Shown here in pieces: positions 12,093-21,668 of a stretch of DNA of 64,000 nucleotides. The stretch covers positions 325,319,919-325,383,918 of the forward strand of contig CM077643.1 of NCBI GenBank assembly GCA_039707465.1, in the 5' to 3' direction. A program made the translations under genes and the position numbers. This DNA is from Rhabdophis nuchalis (lineage: Eukaryota > Chordata > Lepidosauria > Squamata > Natricidae). Positions within the stretch are counted from its first letter, which is position 1. Every line of letters starts with the position of its first letter. The notes under the pieces are model-generated. The model was not told the origin of the DNA. It saw only the letters and a program-made list of their open reading frames with translations, and ran no database searches.

Positions 12093-12331
12093 TACCTTGT
12101 TTTCCTCCTTTGACCCCCGAAATAAGCGGTTGGCCTTATTTCAGGGAGATCTTATTATTTTTGAGGTGCAGGAAGTGACGAGCATGGTCATCTCATGGTT
12201 GCTGCTGTGTGGCAATATTTGGGGGAGGGCTTATCTTTGGGGGAGGGCTTATTTTAGCGCATGGACTCAAAAGCCCAATTGGGCTTATTATCTGGGGCGG
12301 TCTTATTTTCAGGGAAACAGGGTATATGGCT
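12093..12331. mobile_element. MITE with 'aaaataagac' type ends
   Basis: The right end 'ggtcttattttcagggaaacaggg' is the reverse complement of a known dispersed reptile MITE terminus (ctgtttccctgaaaataagac). The left end 'ttttcctcctttgacccccgaaataag' is a diverged copy of the same. It is internally repetitive, with 'gggggagggcttat' appearing twice, and non-coding. A fragment of the family lies at 42988. Confidence 0.6.
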
Positions 12332-13154
12332 GAGATTTAGTGTTAGTTTAATTTTAGACTGAACAATCTTGTCCGCTGTATCGTAAGAGGACTTATGTAC
12401 CTCCCACTCTGTGGCTTCTCACAGAGCCTTTTACAATTCATTTCAGCATACTACTCATGCAGTTCCCTGGTACCTCCAGAAAGAAAATGTTATAACAGAT
12501 GTCAACTCCTTTTTTTCTCTCAGGACATGCATTTTTTTGTAGCTGCATAATAAATTATGCGATAGCAAAGTTAACATATATCATGTTTTTAACTTATTAT
12601 GGATCATAACAGACAGCACATAGATGACCAGGCAGAAATCTGAACAGATCCATGGAAAAAGTATTAGGAAAATAATTGCTATATACATTTTATAAACAAA
12701 AACCATATAAATGCTTCCTATTATTTTTCTTGGCACAGAACTTACCATTCTGTTTTGGCATCATTCTCATATGCTTTCTTTGTGTCTATAAAAATTGCCT
12801 GCCATCCTTAATAGCATCAACAATTTATACTGTTTGACAAGATACTTGAAATAGTCACAAACTAATGATAGTATTGGGTATGGATGTTATGGTGCATATA
12901 CAGTAGTTTCCAATGAAAGCCTACCTTGAAATCTGCATTTCTGCTTGGATAAAGTCAAACACACCGAAATGGACACCCTTAATTATTGAGCAATTCAGTG
13001 GATATTTACTGAAAAATGAGAAGATCAGGAATGGGTCAGAATTTTGCTAGCTATAGTTGTAACGCATGATTTCACCATTTCTTAGGAGAGGATTACATTC
13101 AGACATAGACATTTCACGACCCCCAAGCCATATCTGGCCCTTTAGCTGCCCCTG
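12332..13154. other. No gene or clear repeat
   Basis: AT-rich; nothing recognised. Confidence 0.4.
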
Positions 13155-13171
13155 TCCAGCACTACTCCAAA

Positions 13172-14530
13172 ACTGGGGTAGACGGATCTATTACTTATAA
13201 GGCTAGGCTTGTGGCTCAGGGATTTAACCAATCAGCCACAGACTATGACCAGGTATTTGCACCTAGTCTAAGATCCACAACACTTAGAACTGCACTTGTG
13301 TGGGCTGCAAAACATAAATATCTGGTTACCCACTTGGATGTGGAAACAGCTTACCTACATGTGCCGCTTCAGCATACAATTTATATGAAGAGACCAGTAG
13401 GGGTTGAAGACAATAGTAAGTCTGAATATTGGTTATTAAGAAAGAGTCTGCATGGACTAAAGCAATCTGGGTACGACTGGAACCGGTGAATAATAAAAGC
13501 TTTAGATAGCATAGCGTTCAAAGCTGGGTTAGCAGATCCTTGTCTGTTTAAGATGGAAAGGAATGGAGAAGTGTCATTACTGTTATTGTTTACAGATGAC
13601 ATAGCCTTAATAACAAAAACAGAACAAGAGGCTACTGCCATAATTGGAAAATTATGAAAACATTTTACCATAAAAAACCTAGGTAAAATAAAGCAATATT
13701 TAGGAGTAACAATTGATAAGACTAGGGGAGGGTTTAAATTGTCACAGACAGACAAAATAAACACAATTCTTAAACACTTCAAAATGGAATTGTGTAAGCC
13801 TTCCAAGACTCCTATGGGCCTAGAGTTTAGTAATAGCAATGCACCAAGCGCTATGTTTGATAAGGGGTTATACCAATCTTTAATAGGCAGCTTATCGTAC
13901 ATCAGCAATTGGACTAGGCCCGACATTGCTTATAGCGTAAGCCAATTGGCAAGATATAACACGGACCCTACAGAAAGACACTGACAAGCAGTAAAGAGGA
14001 TTCTGAGGCACTTAAAGCATACAATGCATTATGTGTTATACCTTGAACCGAATGAAGAGTTAAAGCTAACTGCATACATGGATGCAAGTTTTGCTACTGA
14101 TACAGAAACTAGGAAGTCTACATCAGGTATAGCCATATTTCTGGGCAAGGCATTAATCGGTTGGAGATCGATTAGACAAAAGCATTTAAGTATGTCTACC
14201 ATGGAGGCGGAATTCTCATGTCTATCACTACTGTGTACAGATATGCTGTGTTATAGGCAATTACGGAAGGATATAGGTATTGAGGTAGAAGAGCCTATAA
14301 CTGTGTTTGAGGACAATCAGGCAGCCATCCAAATGGCTACTAATTTGGCTATAAATATTAGATCAAAACACACAGATCTACATTATCTAAACGTTAGGGA
14401 GAGTATTAAGAATAGGCTAGTGGCACTGGAATACTGCATGTCAGAAGACAATATAGCTGACCATTTCACAAAGGCTCAGGGTGCTATTAAGCATAAGGAA
14501 ATGTGTGAAAGATATGGTTTGAAATTGTAA
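13172..14530 (+). pseudogene. Copia pol fragment: reverse transcriptase and RNase H
   Basis: One continuous frame encodes 'YKARLVAQGFNQ' at the start, 'LDVETAYLHVPL' (RT motif A region), 'LHGLKQSGYDWNR', 'LFTDDIAL' (the catalytic xxDD box) and 'YLGVTID'. It continues with RNase H segments 'AYMDASFATD', 'STMEAEFSCLS' and 'DNQAAI', and ends 'CERYGLKL'. Only three in-frame TGA codons interrupt it, at 13487, 13655 and 13982, with no frameshift across about 1.36 kb. The third sits where the family usually has tryptophan ('TERHWQAVKRI'). Confidence 0.88.
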
Positions 14531-14559
14531 ATTATATATTGGCTACCCAAAGGGGAGAA

Positions 14560-15090
14560 TGTTAGGAGTAGACTCATAGAGTTGGGTAGGCAATATATAA
14601 TACCATGGTGACAAATGGTCATTGTGGCTTTAAGGATGTTGGAATGTTAGAATGTAATTAGAGAATGTAATTATCTTCAACTACGAGATTATCTTCAACT
14701 TGTATAAGAGGAGTTAATTATCTTCAACTTGTATAAGAGGAAGCCAGCAGAACGCATGCTCTCTCTCTCTGCCGGATTTGCTGATACCTCTGTTAATTGT
14801 TCTCTCTGCTTGATAACTGACTGCTCATGTGCTGTGACTAACTATGTTTGAAGAAGGAAGATTGTGGTTTACTGACTGTAAGCAAACTACTATTTGTTAG
14901 GACTTTGTTTTGACTAACTAACAACCATCCCTGCTTGTGAAGCAGTAGTATAGTTTTACAACACCAGTAAAGCTATTTGTTTTTACTAACAGTGTCTGGT
15001 TTATTATTTGTGTGTTTACTAGCAACGTTTCTCTAGCTGCACATTCCGCTGTGCAACTTTTCTGTCTCCCAATGGAGATATCCCCTAACA
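14560..15090 (+). repeat. Copia 3' LTR (531 bp)
   Basis: It is bounded by TGTTAGG and CCTAACA, a 7-bp terminal inverted repeat beginning TG and ending CA as LTRs do, and sits directly after a polypurine tract. Inside are three tandem copies of an 'attatcttcaact(tgtataagagga)' unit at about 14669-14742. Two of them carry TATAAG boxes that could serve as promoter elements. Confidence 0.85.
14669..14742 (+). promoter_or_regulatory. Tandem TATA-like repeats in copia LTR
   Basis: Two nearly identical units end in 'tgtataagagga' (TATAAG at 14703 and 14732), and a third upstream unit lacks the TATA box. Tandem units near an LTR promoter are common in retrotransposons; the promoter role is inferred. 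Confidence 0.5.
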
Positions 15091-15441
15091 CAGGGGTCCC
15101 CAACCCCCGGGCCGCGGACCGGTGCCGGTCCATGGCTTGATAGGAACTGGGCCGCAGTGAGCGGCGCAACTATTAGAAAGGGCCGGAGAGGAGGAAGAGG
15201 GAGGAGGGGGCAGCCTCCTGGGCAGAGCACGTGCTGGGGGTGGGAGAGCGCAGGCGCAGCCACTCGCACCGTTGGGGGCCCGAGAGAGGCGAGTGAGCCG
15301 ACTCACCCCCCCCCAAATGCATGCGCCACCTGTTCCCCCTCCCCCCCTTCCCCTCTACACTGGCCGAGCCATGGCCACCGGTCCGCGGAATGTTTTTAAC
15401 ATGAAACCGGTCCCTGGTGCCAAAAAGGTTGGGGACCCCTG
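15091..15441. mobile_element. hAT non-autonomous element (CAGGGGTCCCCAACC family)
   Basis: The ends are CAGGGGTCCCCAACC and GGTTGGGGACCCCTG. It is flanked by an exact 8-bp duplication ccctaaca (15083-15090 and 15442-15449). It is GC-rich, non-coding, and 351 bp long. The duplicated target is the last 8 bp of the copia LTR. A sister copy is in NTPCR intron 1 at 38294. Confidence 0.93.
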
Positions 15442-15449
15442 CCCTAACA

Positions 15450-16135
15450 AGTTCAATATACTCTTTCCTGACAATGGATATTTTGTTCAGGATCATTTAG
15501 GATGGTTAGTGTTATCACAAACTCTAGGTCATTTCTGTCGATTCACTGCGGGCAGCTTCCAATATAGTCAGAAGACATGTTGGATTTACTCTTATAAATC
15601 AGAAGACACATAATAATCACACAACACGTTGGATTTACTCTTAACCTTAGCTTAGCAGAGGAGAAAGACTTAATTTTTTTCTCAGCAGATCAATATTATA
15701 TATTTTTTTTAATTTGGTCTCTTATGAAACATGTTTTAAGTATTATATAAACATGTTTTAAATACAATCATTTCAGATAAAACACACTACCATATACCAA
15801 TGTACATTTCTTTAGCACCTTTACCCAAGAATCCAGTTTTAATAAAGATGTTTGTGAGACCCAGATTAGATGTCAGAAGCAAAGAGACAAAAAAAGAATA
15901 AGAAAGAGAGATGAACTCTCATGCTAGGCAGATATAAGATTTTGCTTCTGGTATATATATGGCTTGCAGCTTAGAATTTTGATTTGTTGAATTTCTTCAT
16001 TAATGGCTTTTCTGGTATCCACCGTATCCATATCCAAATAGTTTATCAAGAACTGCATTGTCTGCCTGCAAGACTTCTCATGCCAGAAGCCTGGCAGATT
16101 TACATATCATGAAAAGAAAAACTAAGCCACAACCA
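15450..16135. other. No gene or clear repeat
   Basis: AT-rich; nothing recognised. Confidence 0.4.
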
Positions 16136-16232
16136 CATATGTTGTTGTTTGTTGTTTTAATCATTCGGCCGTGTCCAACTCTTGGTGACTTTATACGCAA
16201 GTGCTCTCTATGCTACCCTGACAAGCGCATTT
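16136..16232 (-). mobile_element. BovB/Sauria-type 3' end
   Basis: 'gttgttgttttaatcattcggccgtgtccaactcttggtgac' is the reverse of the BovB LINE 3' end shared by Sauria SINEs. Too little remains to say which of the two it came from. Confidence 0.6.
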
Positions 16233-16954
16233 GAAAATGCCTTAAAATGGGTTAAGAAGCTATAAATCAACATTTATCAAGTCTTTGTTAAGTTAGAAAA
16301 ATGATCTGAGCTGAAGCATTTCCCAGAAAATTCCTTGGTATGCATGTAAATGAGAAAGGCAGATTTGCAACAATTTTGTATAATAAATGTCGTGTGTATA
16401 AAATAAAGTAACAGCTTGTAAAATATCTTGAAAGTATTCAAGCGCCATTGTAAAATATCGCAATTTACTGAGATGCGTATTTCTCAGAAAGAGACATGCT
16501 CATAATAAGGAACAATAGACAGATCAAAAAGTCTGAAATCTATTGTGGGGATTTGCTTTGAAGAAAAAAGATCTGAGGCTGAATGAAGAGAGATTGAGAA
16601 TCAACATGATTTATTGTCTGGTATTTATTTATTTATTTCTTTTTCCAGTCATGTACTAACAAGGGATTTTCATACTGTTCTGTTATCTGTATTTAGAGTT
16701 TTTCTTATTCTAAAAAATTGCTCTTAATTGCAAGCAACTAGCATCATTTGATCCAATCTAACATGATGCTTTTCTTTATACATATACTTCCAAAGAGATG
16801 CCATTTAAATATGGTTTGTGGCTATTTGCCTTGATATGCTGGAATAACTTTAAAGAAAAGAAAAGCATGTTTTATATCATTTTATATAATTGCTAATTCC
16901 ATTTCAAAATCATGCCTGGGAGAAACGAGATACTTTCAGTTACTGTATATACAG
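16233..16954. other. No gene or clear repeat
   Basis: AT-rich; a short (ttta)n run lies near 16624. Nothing recognised. Confidence 0.4.
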
Positions 16955-17296
16955 GAAAAAGTGCAAAGAAGAGCAACTAAGATGATTAAAGGCCTGGAGA
17001 CTAAAACATATGAAGAACTGCAGCAGGATTTGGATTTGACTAGTCTAGAGAAAAGGACTAGTAGGGACATGATAGCAGTATTCCAGTATTTAAGAGTCTG
17101 CCACAAAAGGAGGTGGTCCGCTTATTTTCCAAAGCACCAGAGGACGGGAACTAATCAAGGAGAGAAGAAATCTGGAATTAAGGGAAAACTTCCTAACAGT
17201 GAAGACAATTCACTAGTGTAATAGTTGGGCCTTCAGAGGTTGTGCGTGCTTCATAACTGGGATTTTTTGAAAAGAGACTAGTCTGAAATGGTATAG
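16955..17296 (+). mobile_element. CR1 3' fragment
   Basis: It encodes 'VQRRATKMIKGLETKTYEEL' and 'RDMIAVFQYLR', the C-terminal end of CR1 ORF2, then the EVVNA-type tail in broken frames. It stops at 'gaaatggtataggg', exactly where a hAT-like terminus begins. The CR1 3' terminus is not seen downstream. Confidence 0.85.
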
Positions 17297-17500
17297 GGCA
17301 GTGTAGGCAAAACCTTTCGGCACCAAGTACCGAAATGGGAACGTGCACACACGCACGGCAGAAACCAAAAAAGCAGATGATCTTCCAGTTCCCGGTGCAC
17401 ACATGCGTGCCGGCCACCTGGTCTTTTGGGTTCTGGCATGAATGCACGCACAAAGACCAGCTGTCCAGTGTGCATGTGCCGGTTCCCCCTTGTCTTTCAG
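17297..17500 (+). mobile_element. hAT-like element, left end only
   Basis: It begins CAGTGTAGGCAAAACCTTTCGGCACC, a typical hAT terminus, directly after 'gtataggg' of the CR1. The interior has CpG/TpG-rich 'cgtgcacacacgcac' segments as in other hAT MITEs of squamates. I cannot find the right terminus or the second target copy, so the end coordinate is approximate. Confidence 0.55.
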
Positions 17501-20041
17501 GGGTCCTAATGACTACCTGCCCACCCCCTGCCCTCCCCCGCCCCCCGTCGGGGTAACAGCACATCCCCACTGACAATCTGGTTCTGCAGCCCCGGACAGG
17601 GAGATAAAGTTGGGCTGAAAGAAAGTCCCTAAGTCAGTTTTTATCTTCATCTTCAAAGGAGGCCTGAAACTCACTATCTCCTGATTGCTAGTCTGCCACA
17701 ACAGTCTTTTGAGGATCACAAAGACATCTCAGCCTACCACCAGCCCATCTTGCCCCTTCCTTTGGGGGATTTCTGGGGTCATGATTTTCCAAATCTGGGA
17801 AATCATGCAGAGGTTGGTGGGAAAGTGGAAGAAAGGCATTTATTTTGGAATTTGGAATTTATTCTGAACACTGTCGAAGGTCAGGAAATTGCAGCAGAAT
17901 TGTTTAATGAATTCATTATAAACTAATTCCAATTTTTTAGAAGTGCTGTCCTCTTGCTGCCTGAAGAAAAAATATTGAATTCAGCCTTTTCCAATATGTT
18001 TGCAGCGAGCCTTATACACAGAAGCATTCTTCAATGATGTGGCAGAGAAACAATTTGGGTGGCACAAGCATAATTAAAACAGAGTCAGCTTAATTAATTG
18101 GTATGCTTGCCAGAAGTTAAATTGTTCAGTGTTGTTCTGTCAAAATGACATGTTAATAAGGACATCCGCTGAGCCTTTGACTACTATTAGGCCCATAGCT
18201 TACCACTACATTTACCAGCTATTAATTTCCAGTTCCACATTTCCAGAAAATGTGACTATTGTTTAACCATATTGTTATGAGAGACCTTTTGGAGGAAAAT
18301 GCGACCAGTTAAATTACAAATGAGATGTTCTTTTTTCAGGGGAGTTAATTATAATGTCACATTATAGTTGTATAAGGTGAAGTGACTTAACAGTAAACAT
18401 ACCTTCATCTGCTCTCATTTTAATGTTGCTTTATTGATCTTTATATGTAACTTGATGTATAGTTTGAAATAGTTTAGACTGTACCTCACTGATTCTTCAA
18501 TTAGATGATATTAAACAATTTCCTGATCCTTTTTGTAAAATAAATTTTATCTGGTAGGGATAAGGGGGAAACCCTTACAAATTAAGTAGCAATAGATTAG
18601 TTGTTGATGGAAGAAATGAATGGATAAAAACTCACAATGACTTTCTTTGAATAATTTAAACTGTTGAAATAAATAAAATATGTGCAAAACTCCTGCAACA
18701 TGGGATATGTGCACAAAACAACAAGATTATGCTGAAGTACTTTCCTTAAAGTAAATTGTCACAACTCATCCAAAATTCCTCGATTTCTTTTGTTCACACT
18801 TTACTCCACCAGAACTTGTATAGTAGAGTTGTCCATGTATTTTTTTCTTGTTATAATCATTTCTTTTATTCTATTTAATTTTAATCATTTTGTTGGATTT
18901 CTATTTTTCCTCTCTATTAATATATAACACTTCAGGAAGCAAAAATAAGTATAAAACTAAAAACAATGTAAAACTTCATTAAGATTAATTTGGGGGGAAA
19001 AACTTCATTCTGCAATTTTAATAAATAAGGAAATGTAGATATTTGTAGTAAAGGTGAGAATGATTGTAGAAAAATATTACATGTTCCTCCCTGGTTTATT
19101 TACATCTGTTACACAACATCTCCCCTTAAATCGAGGGTGAAATATTACAGTACTGTATGCTGTGACAGATGTAAAAACATATGTCTTGACATATAAAGAA
19201 TTAGAAAAGTTTTAAGCTGGCTAGAGCATTTGCTCCAGAATTATGCCACATACCCATCCTGGTCTAGAATGCACATTCTAATCCATCCACCCACCTGATC
19301 TATATCACATACATACTACACACTTCCCCCAATGCGGTGTTGATGCTATCATACATGGACTTCATCACAACACTCCTAGCACACTGGATTCCTATCTCCA
19401 CTCGTCCTAAGGTAGATTACCTCTAACTCTGTAGAGAGGAAGTATGCTCTGATGTGGATAGACATATTGCTCACTTAAAGATTCTATTTTACTACAGGAG
19501 CTAATTCTGAGTTCAAGATGATTTCTCAGAGGAATCCCTTTAGTTTCTATGAAACCCATTGGGAATCAATCTCTCCCTTAAGCAATGTCTTTAAAGGTGC
19601 ATTATATTTCAAAATCATAGCACATTGTTAAACAATCCAACTCCCATTCACCCACACATGCCAGAATGTTGCTGAATAAGCCTTTTCTTTCTTACTCATT
19701 AATACTCTTTCAGTTGGTCCCTTGTTTTAAAGCTTTGACTCCTGTTCCCTTTGCCTTCTTAAGCTGGCTGCTTCCTTTTCCTTTTTTTCCCCCCTAGCTC
19801 TTCCTTTGGGCAGTTTCCTTTTTCTCCCTCTGCCTACTTGAATCAAGTCTGTCTGCACACCAAATGCTTTTTATACCCATTTCCAAATTCTGAGGTTTGT
19901 CGCTGTCCTCTCTACTCTTCTGGATAACCTCCCTCTCACTTTCAGAGCCCCAAATTCTGATTTCTTGGCAGGCTTCATTTCTGCTAAGAAAATGGAACTT
20001 TAGTTCATGTTTTTACTTCAGGTACTTAACTTAACAGGAAC
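17501..20041. other. No gene or clear repeat
   Basis: A 2.5-kb stretch of AT-rich sequence. No exon-like open frames or repeat families are recognised. Some of it may be old repeats beyond recognition by eye. Confidence 0.4.
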
Positions 20042-20876
20042 TTAACATCCAAAGAGTCAAATTCAATTGTGAAAAAAGTAAGGTCCTACATATAGGCAAG
20101 AAAAACCAAATGCACAAGTATAGTATAGGTGGTACCTTGCTCAATAGTAGCAACTGTGAGAGGGATCTAGGAATCCTAGTGGACAACCATTTAAATATGA
20201 GCCAGCAGTGTGCAGCAGCTGCTAAAAAAGCCAACACAGTTCTAGGCTGCATAAACAGAGGGATAGAATCTAGATCACGTGAAGTGTTAATGCCACTGTA
20301 TAGTGCCTTGGTAAGGCCACACTTGGAATACTGCATACAGTTTTGGTCGCCACGATGTAGAAAAGACGTGGCGACTCTGGAAAGACTGCAGAGAAGAGCA
20401 ACCAAGATGATTAGGGAACTGGAGACTAAAACATATGAAGAACGGCTGCAGGAGCTGGGTATGTCTAGTTTGATGAAGAGAAGGACCGGGGAGACATGAT
20501 AGCAGTGTTCCGATATCTCAGAGGGTGCCACAAAGAAGAGGGAGTCAAACTATTCTCCAAGGCACCTGGGGGCAGGAAAAGAAGCAATAGGTGGAAACTA
20601 ATCAAGGAGAGAAGCAACTTAAAACTAAGGAGAAATTTCCTGACAGTTAGAACAATTAACCTCTGGAACAGCTTGCCTCCAGAAGTTGTGAATGCCCCAA
20701 CCCTGGAAGTCTTTAAAAAGATGTTAGATAGCCATTTGTCTGAAATGGTATAAGGTTCCTGCCCACGCAGGGGGTTGGACTAGAAGACCTACAAGGTCCC
20801 TTCCAACTCTGCTATTGTATTGTATTGTATTGTATTGTATTGTATTGTATTGTATTGTATTGTATTGTATTGTATC
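20042..20876 (+). mobile_element. CR1 LINE 3' portion with (TATTG)n tail
   Basis: The best-preserved CR1 piece here. The frame at 20110-20499 reads 'LGILVDNHLNMSQQC', 'LVRPHLEYCIQFWSP' and 'LQRRATKMIRELETKTYEE'. A frameshift follows, then 20496-20753 reads 'MIAVFRYLRGCHK', 'LRRNFLTVRTINLWNSLPPE' and 'KKMLDSHLSEMV'. The 3' UTR ends in the CR1 terminus and runs into a perfect pentanucleotide tail. The upstream part is missing. Confidence 0.92.
20813..20875 (+). repeat. (TATTG)n microsatellite
   Basis: About 12.5 perfect pentamers follow the CR1 3' end without a gap, so the repeat was probably seeded by the CR1 tail. A longer twin is at 61554. Confidence 0.95.
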
Positions 20877-21345
20877 AAAACACTCCATGGCTCGGGGCCT
20901 AGCTACATGCGAAACAGTCTCCTGCCCCATACATCCCTTCGGCCGATCCGCTCCCACAGAGAGGGCCTTCTCAGGGTGCCGTCGCCCGGGCAATGCCGGT
21001 TGGCGACACCCAGGGGAAGGGCCTTCTCTGTGGCGGGCCCTAGCCTCTGGAACGACCTGCCCCCCGAACTACGCACCATCTCAGACCTCCGCCTTTTCCG
21101 CCAGCGTCTTAAAACGCACCTATTCCAACAAGCCGGCCTAGCATAACCTCCCTGTTCCTGACTGTTATTAGCTAGATTTTAATTAGGGGGATTTTACACT
21201 ATTTTAGCACAGGGTACGGGTTTAATAGTTTTTTAAAAATGGTATTTTTGTATATTTGTATTGTTTTTAAATTTTCCTGTGCGCCGCCCTGGGTCCTTTT
21301 TTAGGAGAAGGTGCGGGGTATAAATTCGAATAAATTAAATTAAAT
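20877..21345 (+). mobile_element. L2-like LINE 3' fragment
   Basis: Broken frames still encode 'RPIRSHREGLLRVPSPGQCR', 'ATPRGRAFSVAGPSLWNDLP' and 'LFRQRLKTHLFQQAGLA', the C-terminus of the element at 27598-31141. The 3' UTR ends 'gcgccgccctgggtcc...ggtataaattcgaataaatt'. It abuts the (TATTG)n tail of the preceding CR1. Confidence 0.9.
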
Positions 21346-21668
21346 TCTTCTATTTCAGATTCTTTCCAATTATAATCCTGTAGGGTCAAATCCTAAACAC
21401 TTAAGTTAAGTTCATTGTTTCTCACAGCAAATCCTTACTAGTTTGCATCAGTTGAGTCTCAATTCTACTATAACTTTCTGAGATAACATATATCGTTACA
21501 GCAAGACTAATTCCATTTAAAAAATATTCTTTCTTCCTTCTCTATTTTCTTTCCGCTTTTCAAAGGTGAATTGTGCGCCCTAGACTTTTCCAGTTAACAT
21601 ACATGATATTTGAGCATGTATGAAGGAAAGAATATATTTACCAGGAGGAAAGCTTTAAAAAAAGAGAA
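21346..21668. other. Spacer between L2-like copies
   Basis: AT-rich; nothing recognised. Confidence 0.4.

Larger units (their letters stand above)
13155..15090 (+). mobile_element. Ty1/copia retrotransposon, 5'-truncated
   Basis: The 3' part of a copia-type pol gene (about 13172-14530) is followed by a polypurine tract (aaaggggagaa, about 14549-14559) and a 3' LTR starting TGTTAGG at 14560 and ending CCTAACA at 15090. No 5' LTR, gag, protease or integrase is in the window, and the break is abrupt near 13155. Copia-class elements are sparse in vertebrates but known in squamates. Confidence 0.9.

Noticed and set aside
13155..15449. Possible endogenous retrovirus
   Set aside because: The pol order and motifs (RVT_2-type RT followed by copia RNase H at the C-terminus, no envelope) fit Ty1/copia, not a retrovirus.
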